Below, piece by piece: positions 27,534 to 35,259 of a stretch of DNA of 46,599 bases. A program made the translations under genes and the position numbers. The first letter of the stretch is position 1, and every line of letters starts with the position of its first letter. Below the pieces are notes generated by a model. That model was given only the letters and a program-made list of their open reading frames with translations, searched no databases and was not told the DNA's origin. The DNA comes from Caldifarciminota bacterium (GTDB lineage Bacteria; Hydrothermota; Hydrothermia; UBA1063; CAJXJZ01). The stretch lies in NCBI GenBank assembly GCA_026986775.1, contig JALSNX010000011.1, positions 1 through 46,599 on the forward strand. Reading direction: 5' to 3'.

Positions 27534-27944
27534 CTAAATAAAGAGCGTTACCTGTGCATCCAGGGCTATTTTCAAGAACTTGGTTGCCCCGGCCACCTCC
27601 ACACCATCAACTAAGTCTGCCTGTTTTATACCCATCATTGCCATTGAGGTGGAACACGCATAGAACTTTGCACCCAGTTCAATACACTGTGCCCTTAATT
27701 CTTCAAATGTGGCAATGTTCTGCTCTTTCATCTTTTTCACCATCATTCCGGTAAACGGCTTCATCATGCCCTTTAATTTCGGCTTATAATTTTTCTTAAG
27801 AAGTTCAAGCCCCCAGAATGTGAAAAATACATGGACTTCCGCATCAAGTGCAATACCGCTTGTGGCAAGAATCATCGGCATCATAGCCTTATCAAGGCTG
27901 TTTTCCGATACCACTATCGCTATCTTTTTCTTATCCTGAGCCAT
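27534..27944 (-). CDS. DsrE2-like persulfide carrier
   Basis: 136 residues. The start KKIAIVVSENSLDKAMMPMILA, VHVFFTFWGLELLKKN, a Met/Lys-rich middle (KPFTGMMVKKMKEQ) and the loop FYACSTSMAMMGI are typical of the DsrE2 group, which in many genomes lies beside TusA and rhodanese genes. C97 in the loop is the expected persulfide site, with C87 nearby. It lies 1 base after the previous gene. The direction of sulfur transfer to or from TusA is not shown by sequence. Confidence 0.82.
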   Translation of the reverse strand: MAQDKKKIAIVVSENSLDKAMMPMILATSGIALDAEVHVFFTFWGLELLKKNYKPKLKGMMKPFTGMMVKKMKEQNIATFEELRAQCIELGAKFYACSTSMAMMGIKQADLVDGVEVAGATKFLKIALDAQVTLFI

Positions 27945-27945
27945 G

Positions 27946-28314
27946 TCAATACACCAGTGTCTGGTCTGCTGTCATGATTTCATTGATAAATGTGGGAGCA
28001 TTAACAACCTTAGCGTCCTCAACAAAATCCTCGTCATCTATTTTCCTTGATTTGACACATGGCCCACAAACATACATCTTACCACCCAATTCCACAAATG
28101 CATCCATAAGTTCGGAAAGCGGAGGAAAGTTGGCGGCAAATACATGCTCTGCACAGCCTTTCCTCACAAGCATAACACCGTTTGCCTGAAAGCCCATGAC
28201 AACCTCAATGCCAGCCGATAATGCGGCATTGCCCATAACAAACGGTATGGTCGCAAGTTCTGGATTTTCAGGACCGTGTGTTACCATTATAAAGAGTTTT
28301 TTCTTCTCTGCCAT
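27946..28314 (-). CDS. DsrE-family protein (DsrE3-like)
   Basis: 122 residues of the DsrE fold: LFIMVTHGPENPELATIPFVMGNAA cut into strand-loop-helix, GIEVVMGFQANGVMLV, then KMYVCGPCVKSRKI with a CxxC pair (C83, C86). Such proteins accompany TusA in sHdr-type clusters, where a DsrE3 receives sulfur from or delivers it to TusA. Assignment to subgroup 3 rests on the CxxC and the neighbours; a tree would be needed to fix it. It lies one base from tusA and one from the DsrE2-like gene. Confidence 0.75.
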   Translation of the reverse strand: MAEKKKLFIMVTHGPENPELATIPFVMGNAALSAGIEVVMGFQANGVMLVRKGCAEHVFAANFPPLSELMDAFVELGGKMYVCGPCVKSRKIDDEDFVEDAKVVNAPTFINEIMTADQTLVY

Positions 28315-28315
28315 C

Positions 28316-28546
28316 CTATTCTCCCTTCTTTATGTAAATGTAAATGTCATCATCCTTTTCTTCTATACTCACCAGTTTATTGCCAGTCTGCTCGCACCAT
28401 GCAGGAAAGTCCTCCTTTGCTCCGGGGTCATCGGCTATGACAAGAAGCACCTCTCCGTCTTTGAGTTCATCCATGGCTTTTTTTGTTTTTATTATTGGCA
28501 TTGGACATGCCATCCCCCTTGTGTCCAGGGTTTTATCTGCCTGCAT
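28316..28546 (-). CDS. tusA: Sulfur carrier protein TusA
   Basis: 76 residues of the TusA/SirA family. The signature is RGMACPMPIIKTKKAM, where Cys14 of the CPxP motif carries a persulfide. DPGAKEDFPAWCEQTGN is the second family block, with an additional cysteine. TusA is the hub that passes sulfur between rhodanese or cysteine desulfurase and DsrE-type proteins. A GGAGGTGCAGG site precedes the ATG. The gene overlaps the end of the CMD-like gene. Confidence 0.93.
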   Translation of the reverse strand: MQADKTLDTRGMACPMPIIKTKKAMDELKDGEVLLVIADDPGAKEDFPAWCEQTGNKLVSIEEKDDDIYIYIKKGE

Positions 28547-28918
28547 CCTGCACCTCCTTTTGTTTTAAATACTCCATTGCCTGCATAACAAAACCAATGT
28601 ATTCATACACCATACCACCCCTCATTGAGAGAAGGGTAATCATGGCGTCAATAATCTCATCCTCAGTACATCCTGCATCAAGGCAGAGTTTAAGGTGCTT
28701 TATAATACACGGTTTGCACCCCTCCTCTGTGACAATACAGAGCCTTAAAAGTTCACGATACTTATTTAAAAGTGCACCTTTTTTTGACTCTGCCTGTAAA
28801 AATCTATAAACGATTTGACCTTTTCTCCACCTTTCTTTCGGAATTTAACAAGTCCCCGATTTATCAGTTTCTGCTGGTTTTCTATCTCCTTTATGTACTC
28901 TATATCCTCATTCCTCAT
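28533..28918 (-). CDS. AhpD/carboxymuconolactone-decarboxylase-like protein, reading frame broken at A7
   Basis: The frame from ATG 28918 (GGAGAAGG before it, overlapping the hdrB end by 11 bases) runs MRNEDIEYIKEIENQQ to RQSQKK and would stop after 50 residues. One base back, the frame continues GALLNKYRELLRLCIVTEEG, CKPCIIKHLKLCLDAGC, TEDEIIDAMITLLSMRGG and ends at 28533. Joined by a -1 shift this gives 128 residues of an AhpD/CMD-type alpha-helical protein with a CxxC redox motif. The shift point is A AAA AAG in the correct phase. The alternative is an AUU start at about 28838 in the second frame, which would leave about 70 bases uncovered in a packed operon. A sequence error in the A7 run is also possible. 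Confidence 0.6.
28778..28784 (-). other. Candidate -1 frameshift (slippery) heptamer A AAA AAG
   Basis: On the minus strand the zero-frame codons are CAA AAA AAG, so the heptamer A AAA AAG is in phase, as in dnaX-type sites. A -1 slip leads straight into the conserved CMD-like frame (GGT GCA CTT). The zero frame stops three codons on. I see no strong downstream stem-loop. The A7 run could equally support RNA polymerase slippage. Confidence 0.4.
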
Positions 28919-29792
28919 CCTTCTCCACCTTCGCAAGGAGGTTCTTTGCCTTTACCCTGTTGAGTTTAAATCCCAGTTCCTCTGAGGGAATGCCCATTGC
29001 AAGGCCAAGTAACTGGGGATAGTAAAGAACAGGTATCTTATACTCCGTTTCGTAGGTCTTTTCTATCTTCTTCTGGTTCCCCTCATACATAATGGAGCAG
29101 AAAGGACAGATTGAAATCATGCAATCCACACCAACATTCTTCACATCATCCAGTTTGTTCTTCGTCATCAAAAGGGCATCTTCTTCCTTTATGCCCAGTA
29201 TTCCACCACCACAGCACCTCTGTTTATCAGGGTAATCCGGAGATTCTGCACCAGTTGCCTCTATGAGTTTATCAAGGCTCTGTGGATGCTCGGGGTCATC
29301 AAAGTCCCTATAAACCTCTGTTGGCCTTATAAAGTGACATCCGTAATGGGCGGCAGCCCTTATGCCGGAAAGGGGCCTTTTTACCTTCTCCTTTATCTTC
29401 TCGGGCGTGTATTCCTCATAAAGAAATCTCGCAAAGTGTCTTACTTTTGCTGTTCCTCTGTATTCCTTGCCTATTTTATTGAGTTTCTCATTTATCCTCT
29501 TTTTCAGTTCTTCATCGTGGTCAAGTTCCATCTTGGCTTCCTGAAGGGTTATGGTACAGGCGTTACATAGAGTTATGATGTCCAGTCCTCGCTCCTCCGC
29601 AATGGCAAGATTCCTCGCACTTATCAGAAGTTGTGCCTCCTTATCTATTGACCGCATAGGAAATCCACGGCAGGAAAACTCTTTTATATCTTCAAATTCT
29701 ATACCTAACTCCTTTGCCACCCTTCTTGCCGACATCTCATAGTTCTGTCCTCTTACAGGAATTGTGCATCCAAGAAAGAGTGCGTACTTAAT
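28908..29792 (-). CDS. hdrB: Heterodisulfide-reductase subunit B-like protein (HdrB), apparent AUU start
   Basis: HdrB carries two CCG domains that bind the noncubane [4Fe-4S] clusters at the disulfide-cleaving site. The coding frame is conserved upstream of the first ATG (29735): it reads KYALFLGCTIPVRGQNYEM. The only start-like codon in the open stretch is ATT at 29792, 6 bases after GGAGGTGA, giving 294 residues starting (M)KYALFLGC as in homologues. The second CCG set is complete (C152, C193, C194, C229, C232). The first has C9, C41, C76, C79 but Arg42 in place of the second Cys (FSCRG). It overlaps hdrC by 40 bases. Confidence 0.9.
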   Translation of the reverse strand: MKYALFLGCTIPVRGQNYEMSARRVAKELGIEFEDIKEFSCRGFPMRSIDKEAQLLISARNLAIAEERGLDIITLCNACTITLQEAKMELDHDEELKKRINEKLNKIGKEYRGTAKVRHFARFLYEEYTPEKIKEKVKRPLSGIRAAAHYGCHFIRPTEVYRDFDDPEHPQSLDKLIEATGAESPDYPDKQRCCGGGILGIKEEDALLMTKNKLDDVKNVGVDCMISICPFCSIMYEGNQKKIEKTYETEYKIPVLYYPQLLGLAMGIPSEELGFKLNRVKAKNLLAKVEKDEE

Positions 29793-30295
29793 TCTCTCAC
29801 CTCCACAAACTTTGAAAGACCTGCCTCTTTAAGGAGTATTTTTACCTCATCAATTACTGGATTTAAGTCAGGAAGACCATTTTTTTGCCTCTTTTTATTA
29901 TCAAAATCCGTAAGTTCATAGAGACGTCCCAATTTATAAACAAACTCAAGTTGTGCTTTAAAAGAGGGATGGAGATAACCCTCCCTCACTGCAATATTTC
30001 TCAATGCTGTCATAAGTTCTGTAATGCCAACATCCTGCGGACATCTCTCCTGACAGAGATAACAGCCAGAGCAAAGGTATATAAATTCGTCCTGAAGCAC
30101 CCTATCCTTCATTCCTAAAATTGCCATTCTGATAAGTCTTCTCGGATTAAACCTTTCATCCACCTCCCTTACAGGACAGGAAGCAGCACATGTCCCACAG
30201 GCGAAACAGGATAAAAGTCCTTCCCCTCCGGGTTCTTCAATAACCCGGTATTTAAAGTCTCTATCCAATTTTGATACATCAATCACATCCTTCAT
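29753..30295 (-). CDS. hdrC: Heterodisulfide-reductase subunit C-like protein (HdrC)
   Basis: 180 residues with two [4Fe-4S] ferredoxin motifs, CFACGTCAASCP and CSGCYLCQERCP, separated by the usual helical stretch with FNPRRLIRMAILG. HdrC passes electrons from HdrA to HdrB. GGAGG lies just before the ATG. Gene order A-C-B, all tightly spaced, is as in many bacterial hdr operons. The C-terminus (residues about 130-180) is a helical extension that overlaps the hdrB start. Confidence 0.92.
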   Translation of the reverse strand: MKDVIDVSKLDRDFKYRVIEEPGGEGLLSCFACGTCAASCPVREVDERFNPRRLIRMAILGMKDRVLQDEFIYLCSGCYLCQERCPQDVGITELMTALRNIAVREGYLHPSFKAQLEFVYKLGRLYELTDFDNKKRQKNGLPDLNPVIDEVKILLKEAGLSKFVEVRELSTHSFLDAQFL

Positions 30296-30304
30296 CGTAT
30301 CCTC

Positions 30305-33058
30305 CTAAATTTCTGAAAGGGCATGCATTATGCCCTTTGTTTCCTCACCTATAAGGTATGCCGAACCTGACGGACAGGCAGAGACACACAGGCCACAGGC
30401 CTGGCATATATAGTATAGAACCTTTGCCACCTTTTCATCCTCGTCTATGTATCTTGCATCAAAAGGACACACCTCTACACACAGGGCACATCCTGCACAT
30501 ATCCTCTCTTTTACATCGCTTGTCCTGTACCTTATATGCACACCAAAATTGTTGAGGAAATCAAGCACCTTTGATGCCGCCGCCCTGCCAGACCTCGCAG
30601 CATCGGGCATTGTCATGGGAGCCAGTGCCGTACCTGCAATAAATACCCCCGCATTCTGTGTCTGTATGGGATTAAACTTTATATTCAGTGTATCAAAGAA
30701 ACCGTCTCTGTCAAGGGTGATGCCGAGTTTTCGGGCAATGGTCTTGTTTTCTCTGCGTGGTCTCATCCCTGTGGACAGAATAACGAGGTCAGGTTTAATC
30801 TCAATGTCCATATTGAAAGTTTTGTCATGAACTTTTACCGATACTTCATCTTTACTGACATTTACCTCAGGCGGTGTATCATCAGGGTAGCGAACGAATA
30901 TAACGCCCTTTCTCCTTGCCTCTGTATAGTATTTTTCATCTTCACCAAAGGTCATAATGTCCCTGTAAAGTACATACACTTCGCACTCAGGGTTTTCATT
31001 CTTTATATAGATAGCGTTTTTGATGGCATCTTTGCAGCATACCACAGAGCATACAGGAAATTCTTCATTCCTTGAGCCCACACACTGAATCATGACAACG
31101 CTTTTTAAATTTTTTATATCCTTAAACCCCTCTTCAAACTCACGCTGAGTGATGATATTTTCGCTTCCTCTGTAGTGGTATTCTGAAGGAGTATATGCAT
31201 CTATGCCCGTGGCAATAATCACCGCAGAGGCTCCGTGATTTATTATCCTGCCCTGTTTTTTAAGTGTGGCCACATAATTTCCCGGAATGCCCCGAAGGTC
31301 CATAAATTCAGTATCTGTATAAACAGGAACCCTCATCTCTTTAACCTCTTCAAGGAGCCTGGGGAAAAGGTCCAGAGTTTCCCCATCCATCTTTCTTTTC
31401 ACATGTATTCCCTCACCACCTAATTCGGCATTTTTCTCCACCACATGAACACGGACACCTTTTCTGGCAAGTTCTAAAGCAGCACTCAATCCTGCCACAC
31501 CACCTCCCACAACAAGGACATCCTTTTTGGGTTTTTCTGCCTTATATATGGGAGGAATTCTGTACTTTAACTTTAAGAGCGCTCTTTTCACAGCAAAATT
31601 GAGATCATTTTCCCTTTCCCTGTCAACGATTTCATAAACAAGCGGGTTTACATATCTTGACAGCAATCTCTCGGTTACGAATCTTCTCCTTACAATTATG
31701 ACAAAGAGGTCAACCTGCTCCTTTTCAAGTTCAAGAAGCAACTTTTTTACATCATCTTCGTTATTTATTGTCCCAAATCCGATAACCTTTCCATTGTCCT
31801 TTTTATATTCGCCTGTGGTATCAACTACGGCAACTTCATACTCATCCTTCAAAGGAAAAGAAAAATCCTCCCCGTCTTTTTCAAGAGGTAATGCCTTTAA
31901 GGTGGCATCATAGGAACGGATTATGGCATCTTTTATCTCAAGTGGCTTATCGTAAAGAAGATAAACTCCTTTTTTGTTTGCAAATCTCGGAACATGCACC
32001 TCTGTTCCCACAGAAAGCACCACAAGGTCAAAGATTTCCTTTTTGAGATTTCCCTCCTCTTCAAAATAGAGTATCAGGTTACCCTCATCATCTTCTTCTA
32101 TTTTCGCAGGCCTGGCATTTACAAATTTAGCGTCCGTATCCCTGAAATACCTGTAACCTCCCTTTGTATATGCTCTCATGTCCATGTAAAAGACCCAGGG
32201 CTCTGCATCAGGATAGTACTCTTTGAGAATTCTCACCTCTTTTAAAGCAAACATACAGCATATGGATGAACACAATGGGTTTTCTCTATCTCTTGACCCC
32301 ATACACTGAATAAATGCTATCTTTTTCGGCCTTTTACCATCAGATGGTCTTATGAGTTTGCCTTTGTTGGGGTGATTTCCTGAAAGCAGGCGCTCAAAGT
32401 GGGTGGAAATTATGACATTGGGATAAAGCCCCACTCCAAACTCTTTAAGGTATTTAAGGTCCCTCTCTTTTATCCCCGGTGCCACAAACACATAATCCGC
32501 CTTAATTGTTACTTCCTCTGTTTTTGCATCAAGGTTTATTGCATTTTGAGGGCAGACTTCAACACACTTTCCGCATTTTGTGCATGCATCAAAATCAATG
32601 GTGTAGATGTCGGGAAAGTTTCTCGGATAGTCCCTGTAAATGGCCTTTGTTTTCACATAATTGAATTCTGAAAACCTGTATTCAGGGCAAACCTCCTCGC
32701 ACTTTCCGCATGATGTGCAGTTTTCATTAACGCCCCGGGGATACGTCTTTATTTTTACCCTTAAATCTCCTTCATTGCCATCCACTGACACAATCTCAGA
32801 AAGGGTATGTAATTCAATATCCTTATGTCCCATGCCCCTTCTTATGCACATATCGCAGAAAGTGCTGTCGTAAAGGGGATATATCTGACACATACCGCAG
32901 GCATCGTTGGGAAACTGAAAGTCAAGTTGCCTGAGTTTGCCACCAATATATGGGGATTTTTCAATTATCTTAACATGATATCCCTTTTCAACGAGAGAAA
33001 AAGCAGTATTTAAACCTGCTATCCCGGAACCCACCACAATGGCTGTTTTCTTCTCCAT
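30305..33058 (-). CDS. hdrA: Tandem HdrA-like FAD/iron-sulfur protein
   Basis: 917 residues holding two HdrA units. The first has FAD loop GSGIAG (10-15), the HdrA-specific cysteines C54, C57, C68 and C71, two ferredoxin clusters (C114-C124 and C159-C169) and IQCMGSRDRENPLCSSICCM. The second starts at about 515 with GGGVAG and has IQCVGSRNEEFPVCSVVCC. It ends with two more clusters (CAGCALCVEVCP, CQACGLCVSACP). HdrA performs flavin-based electron bifurcation in methanogens. Bacterial tandem forms may handle two flavins in one chain. It is followed by hdrC and preceded by the FNR-like gene, sharing one base with it. Confidence 0.93.
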   Translation of the reverse strand: MEKKTAIVVGSGIAGLNTAFSLVEKGYHVKIIEKSPYIGGKLRQLDFQFPNDACGMCQIYPLYDSTFCDMCIRRGMGHKDIELHTLSEIVSVDGNEGDLRVKIKTYPRGVNENCTSCGKCEEVCPEYRFSEFNYVKTKAIYRDYPRNFPDIYTIDFDACTKCGKCVEVCPQNAINLDAKTEEVTIKADYVFVAPGIKERDLKYLKEFGVGLYPNVIISTHFERLLSGNHPNKGKLIRPSDGKRPKKIAFIQCMGSRDRENPLCSSICCMFALKEVRILKEYYPDAEPWVFYMDMRAYTKGGYRYFRDTDAKFVNARPAKIEEDDEGNLILYFEEEGNLKKEIFDLVVLSVGTEVHVPRFANKKGVYLLYDKPLEIKDAIIRSYDATLKALPLEKDGEDFSFPLKDEYEVAVVDTTGEYKKDNGKVIGFGTINNEDDVKKLLLELEKEQVDLFVIIVRRRFVTERLLSRYVNPLVYEIVDRERENDLNFAVKRALLKLKYRIPPIYKAEKPKKDVLVVGGGVAGLSAALELARKGVRVHVVEKNAELGGEGIHVKRKMDGETLDLFPRLLEEVKEMRVPVYTDTEFMDLRGIPGNYVATLKKQGRIINHGASAVIIATGIDAYTPSEYHYRGSENIITQREFEEGFKDIKNLKSVVMIQCVGSRNEEFPVCSVVCCKDAIKNAIYIKNENPECEVYVLYRDIMTFGEDEKYYTEARRKGVIFVRYPDDTPPEVNVSKDEVSVKVHDKTFNMDIEIKPDLVILSTGMRPRRENKTIARKLGITLDRDGFFDTLNIKFNPIQTQNAGVFIAGTALAPMTMPDAARSGRAAASKVLDFLNNFGVHIRYRTSDVKERICAGCALCVEVCPFDARYIDEDEKVAKVLYYICQACGLCVSACPSGSAYLIGEETKGIMHALSEI

Positions 33059-33891
33059 TACAGGTCCTCCACAAGTTTGTTGAGTTCTTCAAAGGAAAAA
33101 ACAGGCCCATCCTTGCAGATGTATTTGTGCCCCACATTGCATCTTCCGCACTTTCCAATACCACACTTCATTCGCTTTTCAAGGGATGTATAAATATTCT
33201 CCGGTTTGAAGCCAAGTTTAAACAGAACGGGAAGGGTGAACCTTATCATAATGGGAGGCCCACACACAACAGCATACGCATTTTTGGGGGAGGGAGCCAT
33301 TTCCTCAAGGACAGGTGGAACAAGCCCCACTTTCTTATCCCAGCCTTCATAGGGTCTGTCTATTGTGAGAACAATGCTAACATCATCACGCTTTTCCCAT
33401 TCTGCAAGTTCGTCTTTATAAAGGAAAAGGTCAGGGGTTCTGGCACCGTATAGCACTGTAATATCTTTGAAATCCTCACGATTGTGGAGCATAAACACAA
33501 GAAGTGACCTCAGGGTGGTAAAGGCAAAACCGCCTCCCACAATGACAATGTTGCTGTTTTTGAACTTTTCAACCGGATAGCCGTTTCCCAATGGTCCCCT
33601 TATACCCACAACACTTCCATCCGGAAGTTCATGCAGTTTATTTGTCACAAATCCTGTCCTGTTAACAGTAAACCTTAAGAACTCTCTTTCTGTGGGTGAT
33701 GTGGCAATGCCAAAGGGACTTTCACCATATCCTAAAACAGAGACCTCACAGAATTGACCTGGAATAAACTCTGGAACCTCACATTCTATGGGTTTTATAT
33801 CAAAGGTTTTGAGGCTCCTGTCTCTTGACTCAAAATAGGTCTTTTCAATTACCGCCTTTTTTGGTATATAAGGATTTAAATACTCAGCCAT
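33058..33891 (-). CDS. FAD/NAD(P)- and [2Fe-2S]-binding oxidoreductase subunit (FloxA/HydG-like)
   Basis: 277 residues of the ferredoxin-NADP reductase superfamily, similar to sulfhydrogenase gamma and dihydroorotate dehydrogenase electron-transfer subunits. The FAD site is SPFGIATSP, the nucleotide site GGGFAFTTLRSLL and VCGPPIM. The C-terminal [2Fe-2S] cysteines are C243, C248, C251 and C259 (CGIGKCGRC...C). In Flox-Hdr complexes the corresponding subunit oxidises NAD(P)H and passes electrons via MvhD to HdrA. Its ribosome site is GGAGG, and its ATG overlaps the previous gene by 8 bases. Confidence 0.88.
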   Translation of the reverse strand: MAEYLNPYIPKKAVIEKTYFESRDRSLKTFDIKPIECEVPEFIPGQFCEVSVLGYGESPFGIATSPTEREFLRFTVNRTGFVTNKLHELPDGSVVGIRGPLGNGYPVEKFKNSNIVIVGGGFAFTTLRSLLVFMLHNREDFKDITVLYGARTPDLFLYKDELAEWEKRDDVSIVLTIDRPYEGWDKKVGLVPPVLEEMAPSPKNAYAVVCGPPIMIRFTLPVLFKLGFKPENIYTSLEKRMKCGIGKCGRCNVGHKYICKDGPVFSFEELNKLVEDL

Positions 33892-34870
33892 TCTGTCCCT
33901 CCAGAAAACTCTGAATTTTTAACACTGTTTGTCTTATATCGTAGCCAGCAGGGCATGTATCTATACACCTTCCGCATCCTGTGCATCCGTATTCCTTATA
34001 CTGAAGGGGCTGGTAAAAGAACTTGTGCATGAACCTGTTTTGAGCCCTTTTTGTTCTTTCCTTTCTTGGATTATGCCCGGATGCCTCAAGGGAATAGACA
34101 AAATACATACAGGAATCCCAGACGCGCTCCCTTATCACAAAATCCTTTCTCTTTACATCCCTTATGTCAAAACAGTAACAGGTGGGACAGACAAAGGTGC
34201 ACGCTCCACAGTTGATACAGTGAAAAACAGATTCATTTAGAACATCAGAGCCGTATACCTCACGCTGTCTGTTAAAATCATACGAAAGGTCAAGTTTTTC
34301 AACCTTTTTCTCAACTTCACTGAGAACATTCTCCATTATCTTTAAATCCTGTGGCTCTGCCTCTGGATAGTTTTCCCATTTGAGTGCATGTTTTCCCTTA
34401 TCCGTCAGGGGTATTGTTAAAACGGTATCCTCATCAAGTTTAAAGTATGTGATGTCTCCCATCTGTGCCCTGGGACCAAAACCGAAAGTACGGCAGAAAC
34501 AGGAAGAGGAAGGATACTGGCACATTTCGGAAACAAACAGGGTGTTTTCCATTCTCTTTTTAAAATACGGGTCCTGTGGGTCCTGCATAAAGTTCTTTGA
34601 GGTTAACTCAAGTCCCTTCATATCACATGGCAGGGCACCGAAAACCACCTTTTTCTTTGAAGGTTTTGAAGGTAAAATCTCCACATCATCTTTAGATTTT
34701 CTCGCAACGAAGAGCACCTCCTCTCTTGGCAGAAGAAACTCCTTTGGACTTTGCCTGCTTCTTCCCGAAAAGAGCGTATCCTTTTCCATGAACCCTTCTT
34801 CTGTCCTTTTAAATACAGTTCCCCAGCGAGAAAGTTCTCTTTCAAAATCCTCCATCCTTATCTTCTTCAT
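33884..34870 (-). CDS. Iron-sulfur subunit of HydB/FloxB type
   Basis: 328 residues. The N-terminal 200 form the domain seen in sulfhydrogenase beta and anaerobic sulfite reductase A subunits (FGALPCDMKGLEL, a Cys-rich loop CQYPSSSCFCRTFGF). Then follow two ferredoxin motifs, CINCGACTFVCPTCYC and CTGCGRCIDTCPAGYD. It would bridge electrons between the FNR-like subunit and the rest. It overlaps the upstream iron-sulfur gene by 4 bases. Naming as FloxB is by resemblance and context. Confidence 0.82.
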   Translation of the reverse strand: MKKIRMEDFERELSRWGTVFKRTEEGFMEKDTLFSGRSRQSPKEFLLPREEVLFVARKSKDDVEILPSKPSKKKVVFGALPCDMKGLELTSKNFMQDPQDPYFKKRMENTLFVSEMCQYPSSSCFCRTFGFGPRAQMGDITYFKLDEDTVLTIPLTDKGKHALKWENYPEAEPQDLKIMENVLSEVEKKVEKLDLSYDFNRQREVYGSDVLNESVFHCINCGACTFVCPTCYCFDIRDVKRKDFVIRERVWDSCMYFVYSLEASGHNPRKERTKRAQNRFMHKFFYQPLQYKEYGCTGCGRCIDTCPAGYDIRQTVLKIQSFLEGQNG

Positions 34871-35259
34871 TTTATGAAATCCTCCCTGTCTTCGTAATGA
34901 TATTCACCAAGAAATACTTTTTGCTCAGGGTTCTTTCCAGATATATAATCAAAATCCCTCTTAAGCCTGTGCGCAAGCATGGAGGTAAGAAGAGACAGAG
35001 GTATATTTTCAGGGCATGCCCTCTCGCAGGTTCCGCAATTGGTACATCTTCCTGCCATATGGTACATCTTTATAAGGTGATAACTCATTATATCCGAAAT
35101 AGAAACACCGGGTTCTACCCACAGAGGGTCATACGAATCCACAAAACACTGCTCGCAATAGCACATGGGACAGGATTCACGACACGCATAGCATCTCGTG
35201 CATCTTGTAAACTCTCTCTTAAAATAATCCCATTTTTCAGAGGGTGTTTTTTTTATCAA
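34867..35259 (-). CDS. Iron-sulfur protein, C-terminal half of a split FloxC-like subunit
   Basis: 130 residues beginning at TTG 35259 (1 base after AGGAG, poor spacing for independent initiation). It holds a dense cysteine block CTRCYACRESCPMCYCEQC and a second ferredoxin motif CTNCGTCERACPENIP. Its first residues IKKTPSEKWDYFKRE continue smoothly from EEFDKK of the previous gene if the A8 run (35247-35254) is read as A7. Together they give about 312 residues. It is therefore probably the ferredoxin half of one subunit, expressed by transcript slippage or separately, or split by a sequence error. Confidence 0.7.
   Translation of the reverse strand: MIKKTPSEKWDYFKREFTRCTRCYACRESCPMCYCEQCFVDSYDPLWVEPGVSISDIMSYHLIKMYHMAGRCTNCGTCERACPENIPLSLLTSMLAHRLKRDFDYISGKNPEQKVFLGEYHYEDREDFIK

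Noticed and set aside
28533-28838. AUU start at about 28838 for the CMD-like gene instead of a frameshift
   Set aside because: Possible, since GGGGA lies upstream, but it would leave most of the open, well-initiated 28918 frame unexplained and a gap of about 70 bases in an operon with none. Kept as the alternative.
28908-29735. hdrB starting at ATG 29735
   Set aside because: This drops conserved residues including cluster cysteine C9 and has no ribosome site, while the ATT at 29792 has an excellent one.
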